Source: Acidobacteriota bacterium (lineage in GTDB: Bacteria > Acidobacteriota > Terriglobia > Terriglobales > Acidobacteriaceae). From it: a stretch of DNA of 64,000 nt. The notes below the pieces were generated by a model that saw only the letters and a program-made list of their open reading frames with translations, was not told the DNA's origin and searched no databases. The translations under genes and the position numbers were made by a program. The stretch covers positions 1 to 64,000 of the forward strand of contig JAJYBU010000012.1 in assembly GCA_021778845.1 (NCBI GenBank), in the 5' to 3' direction. Below, piece by piece: positions 1-9,819 of this stretch (positions are counted from its first letter, which is position 1; each line of letters opens with the position of its first letter).

Positions 1-409
1 CGCCCACCTCATCGACGTCTCCGACGCCGCCGACTCCACCTCCGGCAGCGCCCGCCCTGACCCCGTCGCCGACTACAACATCATCACCGCCGAGCTTAAA
101 TCCTTCGACCCCGCCCTCGCCGCCAAGCCCACCGTCCTGGTTGCCGCCAAGGCTGACGTCGCCAACCCCGACAAGCTCAAAAAACTCACCACCTTCGCCA
201 AGCGCAAGAAGCTCCCCCTCTACTTAATCTCAGCCGTAACCGGCGAGGGCATCGAAAAACTGAAGTACGCTCTGGCCGACGCAGTTGAAGCCCACCGCAC
301 CATCGACCTCACCGCCCCGCCCACCATCACCCCGGCCATCTCCAAGCCAGCCAAGCGCAAGCCCAACTACCCGCCCCCGGCCCCAAACGCCAAAACCCGC
401 TCGCGCTAA
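1..409 (+). CDS. obgE: GTPase Obg, C-terminal part (5' end outside window)
   Basis: The reading frame is open from base 2 to a TAA at 407-409, giving about 135 residues. The segment reads as the end of the Obg G domain: a NIITAEL-type stretch, then [15 protein letters not shown], which matches the NKxD region with an unusual AKAD in place of NKxD, and the ISAVTGEGI motif (SA-type G5 box). After that comes a short Pro/Lys-rich tail. Obg is a ribosome-associated GTPase acting in large-subunit assembly. The start and the OBG fold lie upstream of the window. The ORF track missed it because no start codon is present in the window. Family assignment is by motif only. Confidence 0.75.
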   Translation, partial: AHLIDVSDAADSTSGSARPDPVADYNIITAELKSFDPALAAKPTVLVAAKADVANPDKLKKLTTFAKRKKLPLYLISAVTGEGIEKLKYALADAVEAHRTIDLTAPPTITPAISKPAKRKPNYPPPAPNAKTRSR

Positions 410-448
410 CTCCAACCGCCCCAGCCCCGCGCACGAAGCCCACCGCAA

Positions 449-1846
449 TCAGGAGGGCTCGCCAAACCGTCCCCGCACCAACCCAAGCGCCTCTCCTTTG
501 CTCGCAACCGAGCCCTCCAATTGCGCATCCTCGGCAACCTCCAGCATCGCCCGAAACTGCGGCCCCGGCTTGTATCCGGATGCAATCAAATCATCTCCGG
601 TCAGTAACAGCCGCGGACGAATCTGTTCCTCGCTCAGCTCTTCATACTTCTCCTTGGCGAACGCATACAGGTCCAGCTTCCCATGCGAGCTCAGGCAATC
701 CGCCCTATGCAGCGCCAGATGCTCCTCAAACTTCGGCAGCCGCAGAAATCGCTTCAGCGTCGACTGCTTCATCTGCATCACATCCCCAAACTGCATATGG
801 TGTTTCACCAGCGCGAGGATCTGCTCCATATCCTCGCCGCTAAACCGCAGCCGCGTCAGGATCCTCCGCGCCACGGCAACTCCCACCTCCACATGCCCAT
901 TGAACCGTATCCGATCTCCTGGCCGGCGCGGGTCCGGAGGCGTAAACGTAGCCGGCTTGCCCACATCATGCAGCAGCATTCCCCAGGCCAGCGTCGCGCT
1001 CGCACCCGCTGGCAGTTGTTCCAGCAGCATCAGCGTATGCACCCACACATCGCCCTCCGGATGAAACTCCGGCGGCTGCTCCACCCCCTGCATGCGCTTC
1101 ACCTCCGGCAGCACCTGAGCCAGCAGCCGCGTCTCATTCAGTGACTCAAACCCTCGCCGCGCCCCGCCCTCGGTCAGAATCTTCGTCAACTCCTCGCGCA
1201 CGCGTTCAGCGGACACAACATCAATCGTCTCCGCCTGCTGCCAGATCGCATCCATCGTTCGCCGCTCGATGCTGAACTCCAGCCGTGCTGCAAATCTCAC
1301 CGCCCGCAGCATCCGCAGCTTGTCTTCGGCAAAACGCATCTGCGGCTCGCCGATCGCCCGCACCAGCCGCGCCTCCAGATCACCCCGCCCACCCACATAA
1401 TCCAGCACGCAGTCCTCGATGCGGTCGCCCGCGTCATACGCCAGCGCATCCAGCAGCAGCCCATTGATGGTGAAGTCGCGCCGCAGCACATCCTCGCGCG
1501 GGTCCAACGAGAACCGCACCGCATCCGGCCTTCGTCCATCGCTGTACGCCCCATCATGACGAAACGTCGCCACCTCGGTCGCCACGCGCTCCCCGGCCTC
1601 CGGCTCCCCCACCCGGTCGATCACCAGCACCACCCCAAAGTGCGCTCCCACAGCCTCAGTCCGTGGAAACGCCGCCAGCACCAGCTCCGGAACCGCTGAC
1701 GTCGCCACGTCGAAGTCCTGCGGCATCACGCCCAGCAGCAGATCGCGCACACATCCACCGGCAAAGTACGCCGCATGTCCCAGCGCGTGCAGCCGCCGCA
1801 CAATCCGCAGCGCCGCTTCATACCCGCTGTTCTCCGATCTCCCCAT
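449..1846 (-). CDS. cca: CCA tRNA nucleotidyltransferase / poly(A) polymerase family with HD domain
   Basis: This class II nucleotidyltransferase adds or repairs the tRNA 3' CCA end, or is a closely related poly(A) polymerase. The N-terminal head has GGCVRDLLLG followed by DFDVATSA, whose Asp pair binds metal. The middle has the ERVREEL RNA-binding region. The C-terminal half carries an HD phosphohydrolase core with LLHDVGKP. The ORF track extends to 2008, but those extra codons overlap tsaD. I choose the ATG at 1846 (MGRSENSGYEAALRI), which gives 465 residues, a normal family length, and leaves only 43 nt to the divergent tsaD start. The two genes must share or interleave their promoters. 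CCA-adding and A-adding enzymes cannot be told apart here. Confidence 0.88.
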   Translation of the reverse strand: MGRSENSGYEAALRIVRRLHALGHAAYFAGGCVRDLLLGVMPQDFDVATSAVPELVLAAFPRTEAVGAHFGVVLVIDRVGEPEAGERVATEVATFRHDGAYSDGRRPDAVRFSLDPREDVLRRDFTINGLLLDALAYDAGDRIEDCVLDYVGGRGDLEARLVRAIGEPQMRFAEDKLRMLRAVRFAARLEFSIERRTMDAIWQQAETIDVVSAERVREELTKILTEGGARRGFESLNETRLLAQVLPEVKRMQGVEQPPEFHPEGDVWVHTLMLLEQLPAGASATLAWGMLLHDVGKPATFTPPDPRRPGDRIRFNGHVEVGVAVARRILTRLRFSGEDMEQILALVKHHMQFGDVMQMKQSTLKRFLRLPKFEEHLALHRADCLSSHGKLDLYAFAKEKYEELSEEQIRPRLLLTGDDLIASGYKPGPQFRAMLEVAEDAQLEGSVASKGEALGLVRGRFGEPS

Positions 1847-1889
1847 TCGGCCCTCTACGCTCTCCACTCTATCCTCTACACTCTGTTTA

Positions 1890-3077
1890 ATGCCCAGCAC
1901 CCTCATCCTCGGTATCGAGAGCTCCTGCGACGAGACCTCCGCAGCCGTCGTCCGCAACGGCCAAGCAGTCCTCTCCAACGTCGTCGCCTCGCAGCTCATC
2001 CACAGCAACTACGGCGGCGTCGTACCCGAGCTAGCCTCCCGCGAGCACCTCCGCGCCATCGTCCCCGTCGTCCGCGAGGCCATGCAGCGTGCCAACGTCG
2101 CCTACTCCGATCTCGCCGCCATCGCCGTCACCGAAGGCCCAGGCCTCGCCGGAGCCCTGCTCGTCGGCATCAGCTTCGCCAAGGCCCTGGCCTTCGGCGC
2201 CAACCTCCCGCTCATCGCCGTCAACCACCTCGAAGGCCACATCCACGCCGTTCTCATGGACGCAACCACGGCCTTCGCCGACGCCTCCCCACTCCTCGCC
2301 CTCGTCGTCAGCGGCGGCCACACCCACCTCTACCTCGCCACCCAAACGCCCGAACAAACGTGGCACTACCGCAACGTAGGCAAGACCCTCGACGACGCCG
2401 CCGGCGAGGCCTTCGACAAGGTCGCCAAGCTCCTCGGCCTCCCCTACCCCGGCGGCCCCTGGATCGACGCCCTCGCCTCCCTCGGAACCGCCGACACCCG
2501 CCTCTTTCCCTTCGCGCAGATCAAACAAAAGGCCACCGGCAACACCGCCCCCAAGCTCGCCCGAGAAGCCGCCCTCCAACCCAACGACGATCCCGCCCGC
2601 TTCGACATGTCCTTCTCCGGCATCAAAACCGCCGTCCGCCGTTACGTCGAACTGCACCACATGCAGCCCGCGATCGCAACCCGCGACGATGCCTTCCGCG
2701 CCATCGGCCTGCACAAAGCAAAGCCCGACACCATGAACCTCGCCCGCGCGCTCCCTTACTTCGACGCGCCAACCCTCAACCTCATCGCCAGCTTCCAGAA
2801 CGCGGTCGTCAAGAATCTCGCCCGCTCCGCCTTCCATGCAGCCGAGCACTACGGCGTCCGCAGCCTCCTCGTCAGCGGAGGCGTCTCCGCCAACAGCGAA
2901 CTCCGCCGCCACATCACTGCCGAAGCCACCCGCCGCAACCTCCCCGTCGCCTTCCCAGCCATCGCTCTCTCCACCGATAACGCCGCCATGATCGCCGCCG
3001 CCGCCTTCCCCAAGTTCCTCACCCGGGACTTCGCCCCCGACACGCTCGAACCCACACCCCAGCTTCGCCTCGGCTGA
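1890..3077 (+). CDS. tsaD: tRNA N6-threonylcarbamoyladenosine synthase subunit TsaD
   Basis: TsaD transfers the threonylcarbamoyl group to A37 of ANN-decoding tRNAs, with TsaB and TsaE, in the cytosol. The protein opens with LGIESSCDETSAA, carries the metal pair His113 and His117 in HLEGHIHA, then VSGGHTHL, and closes with the TDNAAMIAAAA metal-Asp motif. At 395 residues it is longer than the roughly 340 of enterobacterial homologues. The extra length sits around residues 255-285 (the IATRDDAFRAIGLHKAK region) before the conserved SFQNAVV helix. It is divergent from cca and followed by cysS. No strong Shine-Dalgarno sequence is visible before the ATG. Confidence 0.93.
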   Translation: MPSTLILGIESSCDETSAAVVRNGQAVLSNVVASQLIHSNYGGVVPELASREHLRAIVPVVREAMQRANVAYSDLAAIAVTEGPGLAGALLVGISFAKALAFGANLPLIAVNHLEGHIHAVLMDATTAFADASPLLALVVSGGHTHLYLATQTPEQTWHYRNVGKTLDDAAGEAFDKVAKLLGLPYPGGPWIDALASLGTADTRLFPFAQIKQKATGNTAPKLAREAALQPNDDPARFDMSFSGIKTAVRRYVELHHMQPAIATRDDAFRAIGLHKAKPDTMNLARALPYFDAPTLNLIASFQNAVVKNLARSAFHAAEHYGVRSLLVSGGVSANSELRRHITAEATRRNLPVAFPAIALSTDNAAMIAAAAFPKFLTRDFAPDTLEPTPQLRLG

Positions 3078-3176
3078 AGGCTCCAACTCAGCTAAAATCA
3101 AAAGAGTATAGACAACAGCAGAAAGTAGCCTGCGGTGCGGCGCGCAAGCGTCTCGCCCAGCGGCAATTGGCGACGC

Positions 3177-4748
3177 GTGGCACTCGAACTCTTCAACACT
3201 CTCTCCGGTAAAATCGAACCGCTCTTCGCCTCCGACGGCCACGTCCTGCGCTTCTACTGCTGCGGCCCCACCGTCTACGACTACGGCCACATCGGCAACT
3301 TCCGCACCTTCCTCCACGTCGACCTGCTGCGCCGCACCGCCCGCCTCCACGGCCTCGCCCTGCACCACGTCATGAACATCACCGACGTCGACGACAAGAT
3401 CATCCGCAACGCCGCCGCCGCCGGCCAGCCCATCGCCGAGTACACCACCAAGTACGAGCGCGCCTTCTTCGAAGACATGGACGCCCTCAACATCGAGCGC
3501 CCCGAAGACATCGCCCGCGCCACCGAAAACATCCCCGGCATGGTCTCCCTCATCGAACGTCTCGCCGCCCAGGACATCGCCTACAAGGCCGAGGACGGCA
3601 GTTGGTACTTCCGCATCGCCCGCTTCCCCGGCTACGGCAAGCTCTCCAAGAAGGACCTTCACGGCATCGAAGACGGTGCCCGCGTAGACCTCGACGAGTA
3701 CGACAAGGACTCCGCCCGCGACTTCGCCCTCTGGAAGGCCACCAAACCCGGCGAAGCCTCATGGGAAACGCCCCTCGGCCCCGGCCGCCCCGGCTGGCAC
3801 ATCGAGTGCTCCGCCATGGCCATCAAATATCTCGGCGACTCCTTCGACCTCCACGCCGGCGGTGAAGACCTCATGTTCCCGCACCACGAAAATGAGATCG
3901 CCCAATCTGAAGCCGCCACGCACCACCCCTTCGCGCGCCACTGGTTCCACGTCCGCTTCCTGCTCGTCGAAGGCAAAAAAATGTCCAAGTCCGAGGGCAA
4001 CTTCTTCACCCTCCGCGACCTCCTTCTCAAGGGCTATCGCGCATCGGCCATCCGCTTCCTTCTGCTCAGCGTGCCCTACCGCCACCAGCTCAACTTCACC
4101 TTCGACGGCCTCACCGAATCCACCAACGCCATCGAGCGCCTGCGCACCTTCCACGACCGCATCCGCACCGGCAACTGGCCCGAGAGCATCTCCGTCCCCC
4201 ACCAGGATTCGTCCGCTCGACCGGAGCGCAGCGAAGGGGAGAGACCTGCCGTTGCCGCGGCGACCAGCGCCCTGACGGAAACAATCCGCAAGGGCAACGC
4301 CGACTTCACCGCCGCCCTCGCCAACGACCTCAACACCGCCGAAGCCCGCGCCGCCATCTTCGACGTCCTCCGCGCCGTCAATACGGCCGCCGACCACTCC
4401 CGCCTCACCCGCTTCGACGCCGAAGAAACCATCGCTCTCCTCGACAAATTCGACTCCATCTTCGCGGTCCTCAATAACGGGGAAGCGGACCGCGACGCCG
4501 AACTCACCCGGGCCGCTCTCCGCTGGGCCGAAGCCGAAGGCCGCATGGCCGACGTCTCCCCCGACGTCCTCGAAAAATTCGGCAGCACCAGCCTCACCGA
4601 CGCCGCCATCGACGCCCTCGTCGCCGAGCGCACCCAGGCCAAGAAGCAGCGCAACTTCGCCCGCGCCGACGCCATCCGCAACGACCTCCTCGAAAAAGGC
4701 ATCCTCCTCGAGGACTCCAAGGACGGCGTCCGCTGGAAGCGCAAGTAG
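3177..4748 (+). CDS. cysS: cysteinyl-tRNA synthetase with a REP element translated in frame
   Basis: This class I synthetase charges tRNA-Cys. Visible features are FYCCGPTVYDYGHIGN (zinc Cys plus the HIGH-type motif), GWHIECSAM, GGEDLMFPHHENE and the KKMSKSEGN loop. The track starts at a GTG at 3135. Homology begins at ALELFNTLSGKIEPL, so I prefer the GTG at 3177 (523 residues), though neither start has a clear ribosome site. Between the catalytic half and the anticodon-binding helices, around residues 343-358, lies SSARPERSEGERPAV. This is not family sequence but the translation of a repeat also found inside scpA in the same frame (see the repeat entry). Confidence 0.93.
   Translation: MALELFNTLSGKIEPLFASDGHVLRFYCCGPTVYDYGHIGNFRTFLHVDLLRRTARLHGLALHHVMNITDVDDKIIRNAAAAGQPIAEYTTKYERAFFEDMDALNIERPEDIARATENIPGMVSLIERLAAQDIAYKAEDGSWYFRIARFPGYGKLSKKDLHGIEDGARVDLDEYDKDSARDFALWKATKPGEASWETPLGPGRPGWHIECSAMAIKYLGDSFDLHAGGEDLMFPHHENEIAQSEAATHHPFARHWFHVRFLLVEGKKMSKSEGNFFTLRDLLLKGYRASAIRFLLLSVPYRHQLNFTFDGLTESTNAIERLRTFHDRIRTGNWPESISVPHQDSSARPERSEGERPAVAAATSALTETIRKGNADFTAALANDLNTAEARAAIFDVLRAVNTAADHSRLTRFDAEETIALLDKFDSIFAVLNNGEADRDAELTRAALRWAEAEGRMADVSPDVLEKFGSTSLTDAAIDALVAERTQAKKQRNFARADAIRNDLLEKGILLEDSKDGVRWKRK
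4207..4253 (+). repeat. REP-type element inside cysS
   Basis: The core CCGGAGCGCAGCGAAG followed by GGGAGAGACCTGC matches the dispersed element seen in scpA (24320), downstream of the SIMPL gene (19870) and, in shorter form, at 29959, 30449 and 44268. Here it lies wholly within the cysS frame and encodes RPERSEGERPAV. Confidence 0.7.
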
Positions 4749-4764
4749 CCGCACAAACCAGCAC

Positions 4765-5901
4765 TTATTGAGCCCCGGCCATCTCCTTAGAATTCACGCG
4801 GCGACTCTTCTCCTGCTCCTCTAAGTCGAACTTCCTCGCCACCCCATGACCGTACCGGATCAACGGCCGCTCAATCAGATAGTAGCTCGCAATCGCGCAG
4901 CCAAATGCGGTGCACCAGCACAGCAACTTGTGCGAACGAAAGCTGCCCGGCGCCGGCGCCACCAGCGGATTGAAGAAAAGTTCCTGCCACAGATACAAGC
5001 TGTAGGAGATCCGCCCCACAAATCTAACGGGCGCAAGCTCAAGAAGCCGGCTCGTCATCGAGTCCCGATGCAGCATCGTCGACGCCAGCAACAGCGGGTA
5101 CACCGTAATACCGAGTGCGTGATCGGACCGCGAGTGGTGGAACGTGACGCGCGCAAACACCCCGGCCGTGTACAGAAGCGCCACCCACGGATAGAGATAG
5201 GTCTTCGCCAGCTCCCTCACCCTCTCACGATTTAACGCCAGCGCGAAGACACAACCTAGAAAAATCTCCCCAATCACCGTATCGGTACGCAGATAAATCA
5301 GCGGCGTAAATCCCTGCAGTCGCGGTGTCGCCATCACAAACACTCGCCACACTTCAAAGATCACCACCAGCGCCGAGAGCACCGCCAGTCGATAGCGGCG
5401 GCACAGCACCAGAAATCCCGGTAGAAAAAGATAGAACTGTTCCTCAACCGCCAGGCTCCAGAAGTGTGCGGTCTCCCAGTTGGTCGCCGTGCGCGGAAGG
5501 AAGCTGCGAACCATCAGTGCAGAGCCTGCAATCGCCGACCACACCTGCGGTATCTTCCCCCACAGCATCAAAATCGAGATCACCGCGAGATAGGTCAGCG
5601 CGGCCGGCTGAATCCGAAAAAATCTTCGCGTATAAAAACTGCGCAGCGAGATCCCGCCAAAGCGTTGCTCCTCGCGCAGCAACCGATTGCAGATCAGCAA
5701 TCCGCTCAGCGCAAAGAACAACTGCACGCCGCGACCGCCGTTGGCCCTCAGCCATTCGTTGGATACCCAGCCATATCTCCACACCAGACTGTGACCCATC
5801 AACACCCAAAGGATGGCGACCGTGCGCCAGCCATCAAGGGTCGGAAGATAGCCGCTACTCTCCCTTTGTTTGCTCGGGCTCACAACAGACTTGTTGCGCA
5901 T
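4765..5901 (-). CDS. acyltransferase 3 family membrane protein (OafA/YrhL type)
   Basis: This is a multi-spanning inner-membrane O-acyltransferase of the family that modifies surface sugars or lipids; the substrate cannot be read from sequence. The N-terminus has LPTLDGWRTVAILWVLMGH, carrying the family's Arg and first catalytic-type His. FFALSGLLICNRLL, YTRRFFRI and HFWSLAVEEQFYLFLP follow, all hallmark segments. The ORF track begins at 5991. The ATG at 5901 (MRNKSVVSPSK) has GAGAGAGG just upstream and yields 378 residues. It is the last gene of the long minus-strand run, convergent with cysS. Its C-terminal tail after the last helix is charged and probably cytosolic. Confidence 0.85.
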   Translation of the reverse strand: MRNKSVVSPSKQRESSGYLPTLDGWRTVAILWVLMGHSLVWRYGWVSNEWLRANGGRGVQLFFALSGLLICNRLLREEQRFGGISLRSFYTRRFFRIQPAALTYLAVISILMLWGKIPQVWSAIAGSALMVRSFLPRTATNWETAHFWSLAVEEQFYLFLPGFLVLCRRYRLAVLSALVVIFEVWRVFVMATPRLQGFTPLIYLRTDTVIGEIFLGCVFALALNRERVRELAKTYLYPWVALLYTAGVFARVTFHHSRSDHALGITVYPLLLASTMLHRDSMTSRLLELAPVRFVGRISYSLYLWQELFFNPLVAPAPGSFRSHKLLCWCTAFGCAIASYYLIERPLIRYGHGVARKFDLEEQEKSRRVNSKEMAGAQ

Positions 5902-6008
5902 TCCCTCTCTCGTGTCGCACTCGCCAAGCTTCGATCTGGACCCACCTGAGCATGGGACGCCAACGGCTTGATGAGGCGAGAATCGATTCAACCACTTGCT
6001 CGTCCAGA

Positions 6009-6986
6009 CTACTCCACCGCCTCGCCCGCCATCCCCACAATCTCGCGCTTACCGCGATCCACGCGGCTGTACACCACCATCGCGACCGCGCACACAATCA
6101 CCGCCATCCCCGCAATCTCAGTCTTCACCAATCGCTCGTGCAGCAACAGCGCACCCAGCAACACCGCAATCACCGGATTCACAAACGCATACGTCGACAC
6201 CTTCGTCACCGCAACGTTTTGCAGCAGGTACGTAAACGCCACCAGCCCAAACAGCGATCCAAAGATTGACAGGTACACGATCGCGCCAAAGCCCGGCCAC
6301 GTCCACACCGCGCGATGCAGCCCGCCGCCCCCTACCGCGACCATCGCATTGAAGATCCCCGCCGCTCCAATCTGCCATCCCGTAGCCACAAACGTATCCG
6401 CCGTAAACTGAAATCGCCGCGACAGCACCGCTCCAATCGCGAACGCCAGCGCCGCACTCAGCAGCATCCCCACGCCCAGCAGTGTCTTCGATCCGGCCAC
6501 GCTCGCATGCATCGACGGCCACACCAGCACGCTAATCCCCAGCGTTCCCAGCATCGTTCCCGTCCACCCGCGCTTGTTCAACGCATCGCCGTCCGGCAGC
6601 ACCCACTCAATCAGCGCAATCATAATCGGCGTCATCGACACCACCAGCGACGCAAACCCCGACGCCACCATCTTCTCCCCCCACGTCAGCAGCATATTGT
6701 TCGCTGACATGAACAGCAGACCCACCAACACCAACTTCCAACCCTCGCCCTTCGGCACGCGCAAACTCTTCCCGCGCATCACGCTGATCAGCACAATCAG
6801 CGTCGCCGAAATCAGCGACCGCGTCGCCGACACCACCGGCACCGGCAGATGCTCCCCCGCAATATGGATCGCCCCATACGTCGATCCCCAAAACAAATAC
6901 ACGCTGCCAAAGGCCAGCAGCACCATCGTCGATTTCGGCAGCCGAGACAACATCTCCTCCCATCCTACGGGAGTCGCGCTCCGCAC
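6009..6986 (-). CDS. EamA (DMT) family transporter
   Basis: This is a ten-helix drug/metabolite exporter of the inner membrane; the substrate is unknown. It carries two EamA repeats, one beginning LAFGSVYLFWGSTYGAI and one near FGAIVYLSIFGSLFGLVAF, with the typical SMTPIMIALIEW and NPVIAVLLGALLLHE segments. I keep the GTG at 6986 as start because AGAGG lies about 5 nt upstream and overlaps the stop of the TonB receptor gene, suggesting translational coupling. The ATG at 6953 is an alternative, but its purine run touches the start codon. The result is 325 residues, slightly longer than the common 290-310. Confidence 0.85.
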   Translation of the reverse strand: MRSATPVGWEEMLSRLPKSTMVLLAFGSVYLFWGSTYGAIHIAGEHLPVPVVSATRSLISATLIVLISVMRGKSLRVPKGEGWKLVLVGLLFMSANNMLLTWGEKMVASGFASLVVSMTPIMIALIEWVLPDGDALNKRGWTGTMLGTLGISVLVWPSMHASVAGSKTLLGVGMLLSAALAFAIGAVLSRRFQFTADTFVATGWQIGAAGIFNAMVAVGGGGLHRAVWTWPGFGAIVYLSIFGSLFGLVAFTYLLQNVAVTKVSTYAFVNPVIAVLLGALLLHERLVKTEIAGMAVIVCAVAMVVYSRVDRGKREIVGMAGEAVE

Positions 6987-6993
6987 GTTGCCT

Positions 6994-9819
6994 CTAGAAG
7001 TGAAAGCCCAACTCCGCCGTCATCGCCCTCGGCGTCACATAGTGCGTTCCACTGAACGTAGAGAGAAAGTTATACAGCGCATACTTGTTCGTGAAGTTGA
7101 CTGCGGTCAGCATCAAGCTCCATTTGTACCTGTGCCCATTGAACAGATTGTCCTCACCCAGCGACGCGTCGAAGAGATTCCGCGGCTGAATGCGTGGCGG
7201 ATTATGGTCATTGCCCCCGGTGCCCGGAGCAGGAATGTTGATCTGCGTCGAACCCAACTGCGAAGCCAGGCAAGCATAGTACGGCGTGCCCGCGACCGGC
7301 GCGCCAATCTGGTTGCGCCCATTCGCCTTCACCCCACCGCAACTGAACCCGGCCTGAAACTCCTCGTCCGGAGTCAACGGCAGGTACACCTTCGCTCCCG
7401 TCACTGGATTAATCGTGGGAGGAATATTGTTGTCCACCAACTCCACCGCGGGCTGGCCATTCAGCGTCGTCGAAGTGTTCGGGCAGGCCGTGTTCGGATC
7501 ATTCGACACCGGGTTATAGCAAGGCGTCGAACCCGCCACCATGCCACTATCAAACCGCCAGTTGAAACTCACCCACGGGCTGAACTTTCCCGGAATCTGA
7601 TACTGCACATGCGTCGTCTCGTTGAACTTCTCATCATGATCGATCCGGAACGGATAGTACGTCGTCCCCTGCGCAACGCCGCCCGTTGCTCCAGCGCCCG
7701 CCACCTGCGGCCCAATGAACCGCGCCGCCACCGACGACATCACCACAAACGCCGAAAATCCGCGATACGTCGGCACCTCCGCATGCAGCGCATAGCCCGG
7801 TATCTTCGAACTGTGCCAGTCGATCGGAAACGTAATCGGCGTATTGCCCAGCACACTGAAGTCGAACGCATTGTGCGTGTACTTCCAGATGTACTCGCCC
7901 GAGAGAATCAGGTGCCTTCCGGCAGCCTGCTGAAATCCAGCATGAAACTCATTGCGAAATCCCGGCTGCAGAATCGTGCCAACGCCAGGGCTGCAACCCA
8001 GCAGCGGCGACAGCACATCGCTCCCGCAGCCCAGGCTCGAAAGCACCAAGTTTTCATTGAACGGCGACTCCAGCGTCCGCGCATACGAGAGCCGCAGAAT
8101 GCTGGCCGTCTTCTTCACCGCATATGAAACGCCCACCCGCGGCTCCGCCTGCCGCGCCACCGCGAGTCCGTTGTACAGGTCGCCGCGCATGCCCAGATTG
8201 AACAGCCAGTTCCCGGCCGTGATCTGGTCCTCCAGATACAGCCCAACCTCCTTCACATCCGTGTGTCCAACAAAGTCATACAGCGCGCCGCCACGAGTCA
8301 GATCGTACGGCGCCAGCGCGGAGATAAAGTTCGGGTTTGGCAGCACCGCCCCGCCAGCACACGTCGATGCCGTATACCCCGCAACCGGATTCCCATTCAC
8401 ATCCATGCACGGCGAGTTGAACGTATTGTTCACCACTCCCAGCTTGTCATCCTCGCGCAGAAACGTCTGCGAGTACGTTCCACCCAGCTTTACATTGTTC
8501 ACGCCCTTCACATACGAGACGTAGCCATGCACTCCGGTGTTCGTCAACGATCGTGCCTGTCCGATCGTCTCGTTCTGCAGCGTCACCGGCCCGAGATCGG
8601 CGAGCGGATCCTTGCTCGGGTAATAGTTGTAAGCATCCCTCCGCACATACACTCCGACATTCGCCACCGCATACTGATTGAACGTGTGCGTATACGACGG
8701 CGCAATGTCATACGTAAGAATCTGCGATCGCTGATCCGTATTCCCCACATCGCCGAAGACCGGATGTGCCGTGTCCCCGCCGCTGATCACGTTTTGAACA
8801 TTGAGATTGTCGAACGCATTCGGATTCTGAAACCACGACCGGCTGACATTCACATTAAGTTGCAGCGCACCCTTGGTCGACAGTTGCCGGTCCACGCGTT
8901 CGAACGTATTCAACTCATTGCCCTTGTCATGAAACACCGTGAACTCCGGCGGATCGAGAAAGCGCCCGGTGTTCAGCCCATCGACCTCGAAAAAATTCCC
9001 CCAGCTCTTCCCGCCATAGCTGATGTCGTACGACCCCGTCGCTGAACCAAACGTCCCATACGACGTCGACACCGATCCCGTTGGCGTCTTAACTCCCAGC
9101 CCCGACCGCGTCGTCACATCGATCACCAGGCTCGTCTTTCCCCCATACTCCGCCGGCGGCGCTCCCGAAATCACCTCGATCGACTGCACCGAGTTGGATG
9201 GAATCTGGTTCGAAAACACCTTGCTCTGCTGATCCGTAATCGGCTGCCCATCAATCGAGAACGAGTTCGACGCATGATCGCCCAGCCCATGAAACAGTCC
9301 ATTCGAATCCGCCGCAACCCCCGGCGATGCCAGCGTTACCAGCGAACTCAGCGATGACGACTGACTCTCAAGCGGCAGCTTGTCGAACGTTCCGCGATCC
9401 AGATCCGTATGAAACGTCGAGTCGTTCTGCTCCATGTCCTCCGGTGCTTCCACCGTAACGCTCTGCGACGAAGTCGCCACCTGCAGCGCCACCGGCACAC
9501 TCACCATCGCTCCAGCATTCACCTGCACCATCTTCAAAAACGGCTGGAATCCGGCATAGTTCACCGTCAGCTTGTACGGACCCAACGGCAGATTAGCGAA
9601 CCGGAACTGCCCGCCAGAGTCAGCCACCATCGTCCGCGAGGTTCCACTCGTCGAACTCGAAATCACCACCGTCGCCCCTGGGATCACAGCTCCGGTCGAG
9701 TCCGTCACCATTCCATTCACACTTCCCAACGCACTCTGACCCCTCGCCGTCCCACCACAAATCGCGACCATCAGCGCCAGCATCGGCCCCGCGAGTCGCA
9801 ATCGAAAAAATCTCTGCAT
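6994..9819 (-). CDS. TonB-dependent receptor with N-terminal carboxypeptidase-like regulatory domain (Oar-like)
   Basis: This is an outer-membrane beta-barrel of 941 residues. A signal peptide (MQRFFRLRLAGPMLALMVA, cut near ARGQSA) precedes a CarboxypepD_reg fold of about 80 residues (VNGMVTDSTGAVIPGATV). A plug region (LPLESQSSSLSSLVTL, then IPSNSVQSIEVISGAPPAEYG) follows, then a long barrel ending in an aromatic residue (AELGFHF). Such receptors take up large or chelated substrates in Acidobacteria; the ligand is not deducible. The start ATG has AGGAG 5 nt upstream. It is followed at once by the EamA exporter and preceded by a small Cys/His protein, so the three may be co-transcribed. Confidence 0.88.
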   Translation of the reverse strand: MQRFFRLRLAGPMLALMVAICGGTARGQSALGSVNGMVTDSTGAVIPGATVVISSSTSGTSRTMVADSGGQFRFANLPLGPYKLTVNYAGFQPFLKMVQVNAGAMVSVPVALQVATSSQSVTVEAPEDMEQNDSTFHTDLDRGTFDKLPLESQSSSLSSLVTLASPGVAADSNGLFHGLGDHASNSFSIDGQPITDQQSKVFSNQIPSNSVQSIEVISGAPPAEYGGKTSLVIDVTTRSGLGVKTPTGSVSTSYGTFGSATGSYDISYGGKSWGNFFEVDGLNTGRFLDPPEFTVFHDKGNELNTFERVDRQLSTKGALQLNVNVSRSWFQNPNAFDNLNVQNVISGGDTAHPVFGDVGNTDQRSQILTYDIAPSYTHTFNQYAVANVGVYVRRDAYNYYPSKDPLADLGPVTLQNETIGQARSLTNTGVHGYVSYVKGVNNVKLGGTYSQTFLREDDKLGVVNNTFNSPCMDVNGNPVAGYTASTCAGGAVLPNPNFISALAPYDLTRGGALYDFVGHTDVKEVGLYLEDQITAGNWLFNLGMRGDLYNGLAVARQAEPRVGVSYAVKKTASILRLSYARTLESPFNENLVLSSLGCGSDVLSPLLGCSPGVGTILQPGFRNEFHAGFQQAAGRHLILSGEYIWKYTHNAFDFSVLGNTPITFPIDWHSSKIPGYALHAEVPTYRGFSAFVVMSSVAARFIGPQVAGAGATGGVAQGTTYYPFRIDHDEKFNETTHVQYQIPGKFSPWVSFNWRFDSGMVAGSTPCYNPVSNDPNTACPNTSTTLNGQPAVELVDNNIPPTINPVTGAKVYLPLTPDEEFQAGFSCGGVKANGRNQIGAPVAGTPYYACLASQLGSTQINIPAPGTGGNDHNPPRIQPRNLFDASLGEDNLFNGHRYKWSLMLTAVNFTNKYALYNFLSTFSGTHYVTPRAMTAELGFHF

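Noticed and set aside
1775-2980. 401-residue plus-strand ORF inside cca/tsaD
   Set aside because: Arg/Pro-rich out-of-frame shadow of tsaD.
2031-3662. 543-residue minus-strand ORF
   Set aside because: Antisense to tsaD and cysS; Gly/Val/Glu-rich composition typical of shadows in this genome.
7000-8127. plus-strand ORFs opposite the TonB receptor (6574-8127 and others)
   Set aside because: Arg/His-rich antisense shadows with no domain.
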